Part shown: in pieces, positions 43,510-54,074 of the stretch
Layout: every line of letters begins with the position of its first letter
Position numbering within the stretch: the first letter of the stretch is position 1
NCBI GenBank assembly: GCA_036924085.1
Contig: JAVGWX010000018.1
Span: 23,598,848 to 23,662,847, forward strand
Direction of reading: 5' to 3'
DNA: 64,000 nt
Origin: Ariolimax columbianus
Lineage: Eukaryota > Mollusca > Gastropoda > Stylommatophora > Arionidae
Notes under the pieces: generated by a model
Database searches by the model: none
Told to the model about the DNA's origin: nothing
Seen by the model: only the letters and a program-made list of their open reading frames with translations
Translations under genes and position numbers: made by a program

Positions 43510-43790
43510 AACATGTCATTTGTAGAACCCCGCTAACATATGACTCGATCTGTAAGATCGCTAATCTTTGACTAGTTCTCCTGTCACTCATCTTTCTAAA
43601 AACAGTTTTAATGTGCTGTGTCCATCTTCTCATGGGCCCTCCGCTGCTTCGGTTGCCAGCTACCATAACCTCCAGTATCGTACTTTCTAGGCCATTGTGA
43701 CGTTTGATGGGGTCAAAGTAAATTAATTTCCAAAACGCAATGTTGTTTCCTAGCCAGTTTTGTTCTACATTCATCTCCTGTACGATCTTT
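43510..43790 (-). pseudogene. LINE RT C-terminus remnant
   Basis: The minus frame encodes DPIKRHNGLESTILEVMVAG, GGPMRRWTQHIKTVFRKMSD and RRTSQRLAILQ. The GR.RR.W...I pattern matches LINE polyprotein ends. About 85 bp (43500-43590) is duplicated at 43080-43160. Confidence 0.65.
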
Positions 43791-44044
43791 TCGTTTTAGC
43801 TCGAAGCGTTCAATCTTCGATAACAGTGTGTGTTTTTTTGTTGGTGGTCGAGTATGTCTTGAATCATTACGATGTCCCTGGGAAGATGCAAGTCTCAGGA
43901 TCTTCACTTGTGTTATTGTGTTAGGGTTCTGCCATAATTTCTCATTTGAGTTCAAGTCTTCAATACAATGACGATACTTCTTCTTAGTTCTGTCACTTTA
44001 GTAATGTCCATTGTTGCTTATAATTGAGCAGAGATGTTTGGGGA
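43791..44044. other. No gene recognised
   Basis: Short minus-strand frames without recognisable motifs. Confidence 0.3.
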
Positions 44045-44395
44045 AGAAGACAAACGTCTGGTCAGGAACAACATACTGATCAGATTTGATAGTAAGGGAC
44101 AGGTCAAATATACGGGTAAAGTTCCTCACCTCGACTTTGACGTCGTCCTCCCAGAAAACGCGTTTTCCTTCTTGGCAGTCTGCTAACCAGGTGTGAGATC
44201 GATGTGAACCCCGTAGTAGTGAGCATCACGCAGATGAAACCAGGCTTAGCACAAAGGCCTGGAGGATCCCGGCCTATCTTCATCAGCGCGCTGGGGATGT
44301 GAGGACAACTACTGTAAAGCGCCACTAAACGTCATTTTCAGGACACACAAAAAAAGCAAACCTCCTTATTGTGGGAATTCACAACAACAACAGCA
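44045..44395 (-). mobile_element. Element N copy G
   Basis: In minus orientation it has acgtctggtcaggaacaaca plus one monomer (tactgatcag), a full body (gatcgatgtgaaccccgtag, gaggatcccggcctatcttc, gcgccactaaacgtcatttt), then ttattgtgggaattcacaac and (AAC)n. The array is down to about one monomer. Confidence 0.85.
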
Positions 44396-44580
44396 ACAGC
44401 AGCAGCAAACACCAACAACAAGAACAACAACAGCAACAGGAACAACAGCAATAGCAACTGCAGCGGCAGCGGCGACAACAACAACATCAACAACAACAAC
44501 AACCACAACCACCACTAACAACAACAACAACAGCAACAGCAACAACAACAACAACAACAATAACAACAACAGCAGCAGCC
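44365..44580. repeat. (CAA)n/(CAG)n tract
   Basis: About 215 bp of AAC-type repeats with CAG and GGC interruptions extend from the AAC edge of element N copy G. Confidence 0.93.
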
Positions 44581-44789
44581 GATATATTCAAAACTTTTGA
44601 CGTTCATAACTTCTTGCTTGTCTATGATAACTTTAGGTCTGATGTGTGACTTATCAGTTATGATCATTACATATGTATGCTTAAAATATATTTGCCTCTG
44701 CTATCGTTTTATTTTTAAATTTACCATAAAACAGATGACCTAAAGAGCTAATTGATTCGATCGATTTTTTAAATGATTTAATTAATGAT

Positions 44790-45135
44790 TTGGGGAGGAG
44801 GACTGACGTCTGGTCAGGTAAAATATGCTGATCAGACATTTTAGTCAGGGTCAGGTAAAATATACTGGCTAAGTCCCTCACCTCGGCTTCCTATTGGCCC
44901 TCCCTGGAAACGGGTTGTTTTCACCGCAGCCTGGCTAACGAGGTGAGAGATCAACGTGATTCTCGTAGTAGGAGTGATACGCAGATGAAGCCATGAATAG
45001 CAGAACTGCCTGGAGTACTTCATCCGCACACTCGGGATGTGAGGAAAACTACTGCAACCCGCCACTTAACGCCATTTTCAGAGCGCACAAAAGAGTAAAC
45101 CTACTCATTGTGAGCATTCGCTAACAACAACAACG
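44790..45135 (-). mobile_element. Element N copy H
   Basis: It begins aggaggactgacgtctggtc, has two monomers (tatgctgatcagacatttta), then ggaaacgggttgttttcacc, gcagcctggctaacgaggtg, cccgccacttaacgccattt, agtaaacctactcattgtga and (AAC)n. It is a compact, almost complete copy. Confidence 0.88.
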
Positions 45136-45298
45136 TTTAATTTGTTTCATTCATGATCAATTAGAACTTAACCTTCAGGTTAAACAATTTAAATGAGTGT
45201 ATCTTTCATTATTCAACATTATCCCTTGGCTCTTTGAAATAAGGGGCAGTCCATCGGATTGAATACCAATGTTCTGACAAAGTGTGCACAGATTTGCT

Positions 45299-45640
45299 TG
45301 GCTTCGTTCGTTCTCAATCTCCCGCTACCATACCACAAAACAGCTTCGGTAGCAGAATGTAGTCCAGAAAACGGAATGCGTTGTGTCGTAGTTTACAGCT
45401 TGACTGCGATATTTGCACCTTTCGGTCTCACACATCCGATTTTTTGATTACCGGGTTAACATTCCCGCTTCGATCCCTTCTCCTTAGCCAGTCTGCCCTG
45501 CTGCATCCTGTTATCCAGGATCACCGCGTGGAGGTGTAGAAGGGTCTTGGCAGCTCTGGTTCGCTGGCCCTGACGCTAGCAGTCAGCTATGGGACGCTGA
45601 CCACTGCAGCTCATGCGCTGTTCAGCATATTGATCCCGTA
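45299..45640 (-). mobile_element. SINE-S copy 6
   Basis: Near full length on the minus strand, with gttcgttctcaatctcccgc, ggaatgcgttgtgtcgtagt, acatccgattttttgattac, ccaggatcaccgcgtggagg, tggttcgctggccctgacgc and ctcatgcgctgttcagcata. It has no (GAA)n tail. Confidence 0.88.
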
Positions 45641-45779
45641 CACAGATTGAAAATCTTGGTAGGATATAGGTTGTCTTTGTAGTGGAGGAGAAATAAAAAC
45701 CTATCGTGCACACTACGTTGATAATGCATAGGAAAACGGTTTTTATTTCTCATGCATATCAACTCCTTCTGTGAACATT

Positions 45780-46600
45780 CTGAACGGGATTTGAAGTTGC
45801 TGCTGTTATTGAATGCCCCCGATAAGTACGTTTACTCTTTGTGCACCATGAAAATGGGGTTAAGTGGCGGGCTGCGGTAGCTTTCCTGGCATCCCGAGCG
45901 TGCAGATAAAGGTGAACCGTGGTCCTCTAGATGGTGGTGCTATGCTTTGCGTCACCTGCATGACGCTCTATACTTCGAGTATCACGTCGATCCCACAACT
46001 CCTTTTCCAGACTACCATGAAACAGCCTGTTTCCAGGGAGAAATGCATGGAAGTGAGCTGTAGGATCTTGGTCAGTATATTCACCTAACCCCGACTAACA
46101 TAATCTGATTAGTATGTTTTAACTGACCCCGACTAACATAGTCTCACCCGTATGTTGTATCTCACGCTAACATAGAGCTGATCAGCATGTTTTACCTGAC
46201 CCCAACTAACATAGCCTGATCAGTATGTTTTGCATGACCCAGACTAACATAGTTTGATCAGTATCTTTTACATGACCCAGACTAACATAGTCTGAACAGT
46301 ATATTTTACCTGCCTCCGACTAACATAGTCTGATCCATATGTTTTATCTGCCCCCGACTAATAAAGTTTGATCAGTATCTTTTACATGACCCAGACTAAC
46401 ATAGTTTGATCAGTATGTTTTACCTGACCCGACTAACATAGTCTGACATGTATGTTTAACCTGCGCTCGACTAACATAGTCTGAACAGTATATTTTACTA
46501 CCCCCGACTAACATAGTCTGATCAATATGTTTTACCTGCCCCCGACTAACATAGTCTGATCAGTATGTTTTACCTGTCCGGATGTTAGTTTCCGTTCCCT
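45780..46600 (+). mobile_element. Element N copy F with 38-bp array
   Basis: The head gaatgcccccgataagtacg is followed by atcccgagcgtgcagataaa, gatggtggtgctatgctttg, ttccagggagaaatgcatgg. The array (46075-46575) has about 13 units (ctaacatagtctgatcagta plus tgttttacctgacccc ga). The end is gtccggatgttagtttccgt. Most units keep CTGATCAG. Confidence 0.9.
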
Positions 46601-46639
46601 ATGATGATAAGGATGAAATAATCCCTTTAGTTGTGAGCG

Positions 46640-46990
46640 GACATCCCTTGACAGCCGAATGCCTCCCGGACAAAAGCACCCGTCCTTCCCAATTGGTGTA
46701 GTGATGTGAAAGTGTGTTGTTTATGGTGGAGGTTTAGTGATGTGAAAGTGTGTTGTGTATGGTGGAGGTGTAGTGATGTGAAAGTGTGTTGTGTATGGTG
46801 GAGGTGTAGTGATGTGAAAGTGTGTTGTGTATGGTGGAGGTGTAGTGATGTGAAAGTGTGTTGTGTATGGTGGAGATGTAATGGTAGCAGCAAGCTCCGT
46901 AGATCTGCTAGATCTGGGCACAAGGTCAGGAGGTGCTCGACTGACTCCCCGTGGTCGTGGCATAATTTCCTTTCCCTATAAACGGGATAA
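46640..46990 (-). pseudogene. LINE C-terminal knuckle with in-frame expansion
   Basis: The minus frame (47100-46627) encodes RERKLCHDHGESVEHLLTLC and PDLADLRSLLLP, a LINE knuckle. Then the 12-residue unit LHLHHTQHTFTS is repeated about five times in frame, and the frame ends QLGRTGAFVREAFGCQG. The flanking residues look like ordinary LINE C-terminal sequence on both sides of the expansion. Confidence 0.75.
46695..46872 (-). repeat. 36-bp tandem array x5 in LINE coding end
   Basis: Units are tgatgtgaaagtgtgttgtg plus tatggtggaggtgtag. The period is 12 codons. Confidence 0.95.
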
Positions 46991-46999
46991 ACGCATGGG

Positions 47000-49061
47000 T
47001 AAAAACAATGTAAATGTAACACAGAAATTGTGTTAGCAATGTAGAATATCAAAACTACATGAAAACAAAATAAAAATGCATAGATCAAAAGTATGAACAT
47101 ACACTATCTCATATCAATTGTGTACTAACTTACAAGGCTTAAAGCCAACAACACAACTAGCTACGTTTTATTTAACCTGACATAAGCGTTGTCCGTATAC
47201 GTGAACTTCTATATCTCCCATTTTATCCAACTTTCCCATAACCTAGAGAGCTGAAATTGTGTACGCAGCCTCCCTCCACTAGTGTAAATTGTTAATCTAT
47301 CACAATTAAATGGATTTTTAACAGGTTATTCAAAAGCTTTTAACGAAAATTGTAATTTTTAATATTCACATGAAAATCGTTCATTGAGTTTGAAAGCCAT
47401 GAATCCCCAAATGAAAGCATTGAAGATGATGCAAGTGAAGAAATCGAAATGACCGATGATGGTTCACAGTGATTCAAGTCAGCAATGAATGTTGCCCAAC
47501 TTGGTCTCCTTCTATTTTATTTGGGTTAAAATACTGAATTAGTGAACATCGGTCATTTTTAATTCAAAATGTAGGGTTTGGAAACCATGTATGAATAATT
47601 AGAGGTATAGATATGCATACATTATTAAATATTTGAATTGTTGGTGACTGTTCAGTCCGCAAAGTGAAAGCCAACACATTGTAGATGCACTACACTCTTG
47701 ATGATTGACTTGCTATAATGGAGAAATCAGTGTGTCATTTATTCACAAGATAATTAGTAAATCATTTCACTTCATGACAGACGAATCTCATCTTCAATGA
47801 AGTTTTTAACATTGTGAAAGTTTATGTTATTGAAAAAGCAAAAGGGGAAATTAGTCATTCGTCGAATTGTGAAATAACTAAATTGTCTTACAGATCACAA
47901 CTGTACACACAAAAAAACAGACAGAAAGAAAACTTAATTGAATTAAGCAGGGAAATAAATGTACAATCATGTAATGTAAACAAAAAACAATAAATTCAAA
48001 TACCTAAATACACCAATTCAGAAAGGAAACACCAAAAGAAAAGAAATGACACTTCTCTAATCCCCAAAAGACGTGTTTTTATTCAAATAATCTTGTAGCG
48101 AAAAACGTATTTTCCTTTAATTTCAATTGTTGATAGCTACTTTGACGTATGAGTTGGAGAAGGTATAAACAGCAAGGAAGGGAACTGGCCACCCCCCTCC
48201 CCCCCCCCCCCCCCTAACAATACAATCGCAATATCCTCCAGAAACACTAAGGTACGCAATGGTTGAGCTGAACACCGGTTGAGAATCGCTAATATGTGCT
48301 GAACTTTCAATTCAGGCATGAGGTCAAATAAGTACGTCGCAAATGTTCAAAATATTTACCAAGTGTTCGGGAACTCAAACAGCTTGAGAATCACTGGGTT
48401 CGCAGAACCAAGCGTAGATCGCAGGCAGACGATACGTGCCGCGTGCTGGTCCAGGCACGCTGCGATCAGCTGGTTGTTTTGTTGTGATAACTTTAGGTAG
48501 CGTGGGATTCTTGATTTCTAAATAGGCTAACGCGGTGATCTCTCCGGACGTGTGTTTGTTAACAAGTTCTATCCGTACTTCAATTAGCAGACTTCCAGGA
48601 GTAGGCGGTGTTTAATTATGGACGTTTACTTTACTTTGGATTAATTGATGAAATAGTAAAGTCTAATCGACATTTGGCGGACTTGTACTGTTATCTTTTT
48701 AGCGGTTGGCACTTTAAAAAGGTGTTTTTATTTCCTGTTTAGACTGATTAATTAAGGCAAGAAACCCCACTTTTAATTACAATCCTCTGTTTTCCTGTTT
48801 TATTGGGATGCAATAGAAAAAAGTTGCTTAGACTATGAATTTCTTGAAGTAGTGCTGTGAGACATTCAACACTTTTGGAGTAAACTATTGTTCAGGACAC
48901 ATTTTCAGGTAAGTTGTTTGGTTTATTTCAAGTTAAGTTATTGTGTAGCTAGCAAATACGACCAGGTAACAGGGCTTCAGTTAAAGAGGAAGAACAAGAA
49001 AACGATGGACAGACAATGTTAAATGAACTGTATATGATATATCTAATTATATATATATATA
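47000..49061. other. Least repetitive stretch; no firm gene
   Basis: AT-rich sequence with few repeats. A C-run lies at about 48188-48213, and hAT-like gttgagaatcgct / cttgagaatcactgg ends lie at 48270-48395. A short acidic open end (47389-47472) and a consensus splice donor (48906-48914) are the only gene-like hints. They are listed separately. Confidence 0.35.
47389..47472 (+). other. Possible terminal exon, acidic C-terminus
   Basis: A frame ending in TGA reads FESHESPNESIEDDASEEIE then MTDDGSQ. It has low-complexity acidic character but is non-repetitive at the DNA level. A weak acceptor (ttgag) precedes it and aataaa occurs at 47953 and 47990. I cannot connect it to any gene. It could be chance. 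Confidence 0.15.
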
Positions 49062-49445
49062 TTTCTACATAACAATGCGTACCAAACCAAAATATATTGC
49101 ATTACTTACACAGTATTAGTCTATTTCTTCTTAAGAAAAACAAACATTACTGTAAGAACCCTTGCGTGTGTGTCCTTGAACAGGCTTGTTAGTTTTAGAA
49201 CTGTAGTATCATTTATTGATGGATTTAGTTAGTTTAAATTGTGGTAGTACATGTCCATTTAGATTTACCATCATAAACTAGATTATATACAATCTATTCG
49301 AACTATAATATCATAAATAATCGAATGAGAGTCGTTCCGTTATGTAGTAACGTTGACAAACGTAATTAACGAATTACAAACGGATTTTATTTACTCGTCA
49401 AGCACGACTTTGTACTAGGAGCAGACGAGCGCTTTTGTTAAACCC
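49062..49445 (+). repeat. Dispersed repeat, partner at 42.6 kb
   Basis: Shares acataacaatgcgtaccaaa, tatttcttcttaagaaaaac, accatcataaactag and tactcgtcaagcacgac with 42590-42950. It is diverged, with indels. Confidence 0.7.
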
Positions 49446-49589
49446 TGTATATATAAAGTTATTGCCCATTTCAGGCGAAGATGGCAACATCATCAGACGG
49501 GTTTGTCTTAATATTGTGATGTGCGCTGTATTTGGAATATAGTGAGAGAGTGAATGCGCTGGGCATCAATCTAATTCTCTTGTTCCGAG

Positions 49590-49775
49590 TTACCTTGGAT
49601 CAGTTGCAAGACTATTGGTCGAGATGACTGGAGGTAACTCGGAATGCAGGCACTCTGGTCTTACCTCCCGTGAGACCAGGGGTCGCTTGAAACTAGCGAG
49701 ATTCGATCGCCCACCGTGTCCGTTTATCGCTGTGAGAGACGAGTGCCTTAACCTCTTGACTACAGCGTTTTACAC
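49590..49775 (-). mobile_element. SINE-G copy 2
   Basis: The minus strand reads a tRNA-like head (gtcaagaggttaaggcactc, B-box-like gcgatcgaatctcgc) and the body with tctcacgggaggtaagacca and gagttacctccagtc. It matches 16836-17045. Confidence 0.75.
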
Positions 49776-49811
49776 ACACACGCATATATAAACACACACA
49801 CACATGCACAC

Positions 49812-49851
<40 letters not shown>

Positions 49852-49960
49852 CAACGACTAAGTTATAAATCTCTCTTGCTCTCTCTCTTTTTCTCTCTCT
49901 CGCTTTCTCTGTTATACTTCTGATCTATCTCTCCTTTTCTCTGATATTTCATATTGCCCA
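49770..49960. repeat. (CA)n, (TA)n and (CT)n microsatellites
   Basis: CACA at 49773-49810, TATATA at 49812-49845, and CTCTCT-rich sequence at 49872-49960. Confidence 0.93.
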
Positions 49961-50084
49961 TCTTAATCTACAGCCCTTCCCCACACATCTCTCACTCTCC
50001 CTCAGTCATTCTCTTCAATTATTTCTCAAACTTCTGAATATTCCATTCTCTTCCTCACACTGATACAGTATCACCCAGGGAAGA

Positions 50085-50435
50085 ATGGTCTTGACATCTC
50101 TGGGCCACTGACTCTAACGATAGCAGTCAGCTTTGGTTCGCTGACCCTGACGCTCTACAGTCAGCTCTGGACCACTGACTCTAACGCTAACAGTCAGCTT
50201 TGGTTCGCTTACCCTGACCCTAACAGTCAGCTTTGGTTCGCTGACCCTGATGCTAACAGTCAGCTCTGGGCCACTGACTCTAACGCTAACAGTCAGCTTT
50301 GGTTCGCTTACCCTGACCCTAACAGTCAGCTTTGGTTCGCTGACCCTGACGCTAACAGTCAGCTTTGGTTCGCTGACCTCTATAGCTCATGCGCTGCTGA
50401 GCATCCTGATGTCTCTCTCACCTTAATTTACACTA
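50085..50435 (-). mobile_element. SINE-S copy 7 with expanded interior
   Basis: Only the head half of SINE-S is present (minus strand, ending ctcatgcgctgctgagcatc). Its internal segment is repeated about eight times: ggttcgctgaccctgacgct plus aacagtcagcttt, with gggccactgactctaac variants. This is the same segment that is expanded in the 24.9-kb copy. Confidence 0.85.
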
Positions 50436-50453
50436 CAATCTCCCACATCTCTA

Positions 50454-50495
<42 letters not shown>

Positions 50496-51079
50496 TCTCT
50501 CTCTATCATCCATTTCTCCAGCCCCCTGCTATGTATACCTGATTTCCTCATTACGTTGCCATCTTTCCAAGCCTCCTGTTTTGGTAAACCAATCCCTGAA
50601 CCCCATCATTCTTTCAGATATCAAGATGAGACGATCTCGCCAGGTAGTATAATAAACGCGAATTATTTCACCAATTTACACCTGGCTTATGTATCAAACC
50701 GCCTATGTGTCGTTCTAGTCGTACGAATTTTTCTCATATCTGGGATAATCGTGAAGCATTTAGGCTGAGGCCAATAGGCCGCTTCGCCACTGCTGTTGCC
50801 ACGTAGTGTGCGGGCTTTATTTATTTATTTCACCCCCAAAATAAAAACAGGTACTTGTCACTTAATTCACCCCAAACAGTTCCCAGTGCCATCATACGAA
50901 TTTGACAGCTGATGACTGCAGCGGGACATTCATTTCGAGTTACGAAGAGAACAAATCGATGTAATTGTATTTTAAATAAATAAGTACAAGCTTATATAAA
51001 GATAGATGTGTAGAAAATAAATGAATAAATGAGACAGCCGTATAGTTACTGGATGCCTAAAACCTACACCAACTGAAAA
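50436..51079. other. (CT)n tract, then no gene recognised
   Basis: (CT)n lies at 50453-50505. The rest shows only short frames. A tttatttatttatttcaccc stretch at 50818 has no clear identity. Confidence 0.4.
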
Positions 51080-51600
51080 AATGTACCCCATAATCGGCAT
51101 AGCGCCACCAGAGATACGAAGAACTGTTGCGTCAGAGATAGAAAAAGAGAAACAGGTAAACAATCCAAGACACTCTATGCTCGGAGATCAGGTGCAGCGC
51201 CCAAGACTAAAGTCAAGACGAAGTTTCTTACAGTTAGCCCAGCCCATACAGACTAGTCCAGGAAATCGACGAATCGAAAGTTGGAAACAGCTGACACAGA
51301 TTCCCCTTGATCAAGTCACGGGATGAACCTGCGCCTGGACATCTCCTGTCCTACGCAACATGGAAGTCACAAACTAGACTTCGAATTGGTGTATTACAAT
51401 GCAGGAAAAATCTAAAAAGATGGGGATACAGGGATGATGAAACATGCGAATGTGGAGTAACACAAGACCAGGACCATCTGATGATCTGTCCAAACCTCCC
51501 GGAGACTTGTAGCATGGATGACCTGCTGAGTGCCAGTGACAGGGCAATCAACGTGGCTGAATATTGGAAGAATGAAGTGTGACGTAGTGCCTAGGACAGG
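51080..51600 (+). pseudogene. LINE-R C-terminus, copy c
   Basis: The upstream frame encodes IIGIAPPEIRRTVASEIEKE, QRPRLKSRRSFLQLAQPIQT. After a TGA near 51326 the next frame encodes APGHLLSYATWKSQTRLRIG, NLKRWGYRDDETCECGVTQD, HLMICPNLPETCSMDDLL and AINVAEYWKNEV then stop. This is the best copy of LINE-R's end, with an intact C-C-H-C knuckle. The RT itself is missing. The tail is gtaagtaagtg. Confidence 0.87.
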
Positions 51601-51954
51601 GGAAGTAAGTAAGTGTAGAAAAGATGGTTTCATTCAGATCCAAAAATGGAGGCTTCTCAGCTCTTGGGGCCAGCAGTATACAACCATATTGATCTGCTGT
51701 AGACCATGTGCAAGACGTGTAGTAAAGTGCTTTGCCTCACAAGGATATCCTACCGACATTGTGCCTGTCGACATCTCCATCTATCCTGTCGTTCAGTCAA
51801 GGACAACACCATAACATGGTTGTTATTGTATCGTCTGACATTGTGGATAATGCAATGCTGCTGTTGAAACAGGATACTACTTTCTTTATCATAGACCAAC
51901 GTTGACAGATGCAAGGAATTCATTGCTGGTTTCAAATAAGATGTCAGCAACAGT
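51601..51954. other. No gene recognised
   Basis: Only short frames are present. Confidence 0.3.
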
Positions 51955-52459
51955 CAGCACGGTTAGCACTATGCAAGAAAATCAGATTAATACGTACATT
52001 GGTCCTGTCAATATTATTCTATGCTTGTAAGACATGGACAGTTACAGCTGACCTTCAGTGAAGGATACAGGCCTTGGAGATGAGATGTTTCCGAAGACTG
52101 TTAAACGTCACGTACAAAGACTGAGTTACACATTAGGAAATACGAGATAGAATTACAACAGCATTCGGGCCTTTTGAAGACCTCTTGGCAACTGTCACAA
52201 GAAGGAAACTAGCTTGGTACGGTCAAATATCGAGATCAAATGGTCTTTCAAATACGATCCTTCGCAGAAAAGTCCAAGGCAGACGACGAAGAGGCCGTCC
52301 CAAAAAGAGATGGGAGGACAGCATAAAAGAATGGACCAATCTCCGACCAAAAGGGGCACAGGCAGCGACCGCTGACAGAGAAAGGTAGCGTGGGGTTGTG
52401 AGGATGTCTTCATGTGTGCCCAAACGACCTCACCGGTTACGGGATGACCTGACCTGTCA
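51955..52459 (+). pseudogene. LINE-A RT C-terminus, copy 3
   Basis: It begins inside IRLIRTLVLSILFYACKTWT and continues through LEMRCFRRLLNVTYKD. The frame at 52185-52388 encodes VTRRKLAWYGQISRSNGLSN and GRRRRGRPKKRWEDSIKEWT, with the CGA that is TGA in copy 2. The 3' end ccggttacgggatgacctga coincides with the other copies. It is more 5'-truncated than copy 2. Confidence 0.9.
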
Positions 52460-53514
52460 GCAACAGGTGGAGGCAGAAGCGAAAGCAGAATGTTTGACAC
52501 CCCGTACAGTTAAAAAGTTGACTAATCTGTGACCGCTCATGGCCATTTATAGTTTAGACTCCATGGACTACGCCTAATCCGGTGCTACAAATAGATATCC
52601 GGTGCTAAAAAAATATATTTTATTTATTTGGGGGAAATTAGGGGAAATTCCAAAAACAACAACGTATGCCTTACCGTGTTTTCAATCCGCATCCCTCCTT
52701 GTCGGCACGCAGGCATTGAAACCATTCAGGCACACGCTCCATTGCCAGGGGTTATAAAGGGGAGTAAATAATAGTTCCACTGTAACCTTCAAGACGATTA
52801 AAAAGGATTTTGCATAAAGCCCGATACCTCATCCAGTACAAAGGTAAACAACGAAAGGTCTCTCGTCTTTCTATGTAGACAGATCAGGACTAGGGTATGT
52901 TTGTTGAACACCTGTGCTTCACAGGGAGCTGAAAATGTGTTGATTGATTGACTGATTTATTGATTGATTGAATCAATGCCAGCAAAGCAAAATGGAATCA
53001 CCACAAGCGTGAGCAGCAATACATGTTGTGTGTATTCTTGAGCAATGTAATGCGTTACAGTATTACAACAAAAAGTTCATGCATTTTAAAATCGATGGGA
53101 TTTGGGAATAAAGACCGCGTGTCATTGCAGTTTTCACGTAGTGAGCAGAAAAGATTATTTAGATTACCTCTTGATTTAAACACACACACACACAAAACCC
53201 CATGATAGTGAACTCGCGCATACACGCCTGCTTCCCTCGAATCGAAATCGCGTATGTTGGAGATTTGGATCAGACAAGTTTCAAGCGTCTCCTGGTCTCG
53301 AGGGAGGTGAGACCAGCGTCTAGTCGTATTGGAGACTGACTAAAGAACCAGTAGATCCCGTGTACATGCTGCTCACGTAAAAGAACTCTTGGTCGATAAC
53401 AATTTATAAGAGCTGGCTGTTAGCAGCTGTCCTGGGAAAGTTCTAAAAATAAATGAATTTCCTTCTCAAATGGTGAGCTTCATACAACTGAAGCCAATCA
53501 CATCACAACAGCAT
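52460..53514. other. No gene; SINE-G scrap near 53290
   Basis: The sequence tcctggtctcgagggaggtg agaccag (53290-53315) matches the SINE-G body, with a short (CA)n at 53180-53197. Nothing else was recognised. Confidence 0.35.
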
Positions 53515-53650
53515 GGAGGACTCCGGCCCACTTGTGTCAGCACACTGCGATGTGAGAACCGCTACTACAACTTGCTACTTAAAGCCATTTTCAGGACGTA
53601 ACAAGGAGTAAAATATAGCCATTGTGAGCATTACACAACAATAACCCAAT
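53515..53650 (-). mobile_element. Element N fragment (AAC end)
   Basis: Contains gaggactccggcccacttgt, cagcacactgcgatgtgaga, ttgctacttaaagccatttt, attgtgagcattacacaac and AAC repeats. No minisatellite is attached. Confidence 0.7.
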
Positions 53651-54074
53651 ACGCAACCTACATTCCCACAGGACTACAAAGCGACAAGAAGTATACGTTT
53701 CAAAACAACGAGCGTACCACAGCTAGCCTTCGACTACCTTGCCGTTAGCAAAACCTCCCTGTTTAAATACCAGGATTCCTAGCCGACTTGCAGCGAGTGG
53801 CAGAGTGGTTTGTATATCGGTCTTCTGACCACGTGGGCGTGTGTTCACAAACTTGGTAAGAGAACCTTTTTAAAATTAATTTTCGAGTTAAAATAAAAAC
53901 CTAGTCTAGACAGCTGGTGGCAGTGACATCCTTGCGCAATACATATCTAAACGTAGAGATAATATGTATATATCATAGGACAGCTTGAGACAGACAACCA
54001 GGCATATTGGAATTGCCAGTTTATTTTTTAGACATAAACTCCATGGCGGCGAAAAGAGCCATAAGACAGATTTG
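53651..54074. other. No gene; tRNA-like scrap
   Basis: The sequence gagtggcagagtggtttg (53796) followed by gtgtgttcacaaac resembles decayed A and B boxes of a tRNA-derived SINE. Confidence 0.3.

Noticed and set aside
41145..45135. Homology between element N (cacttaacgtccttttcagggc) and SINE-S (gctacttaagtcctttcagg)
   Set aside because: The match is about 20 bp and flanks do not align. It may be chance or a very old shared end, and I could not support it.
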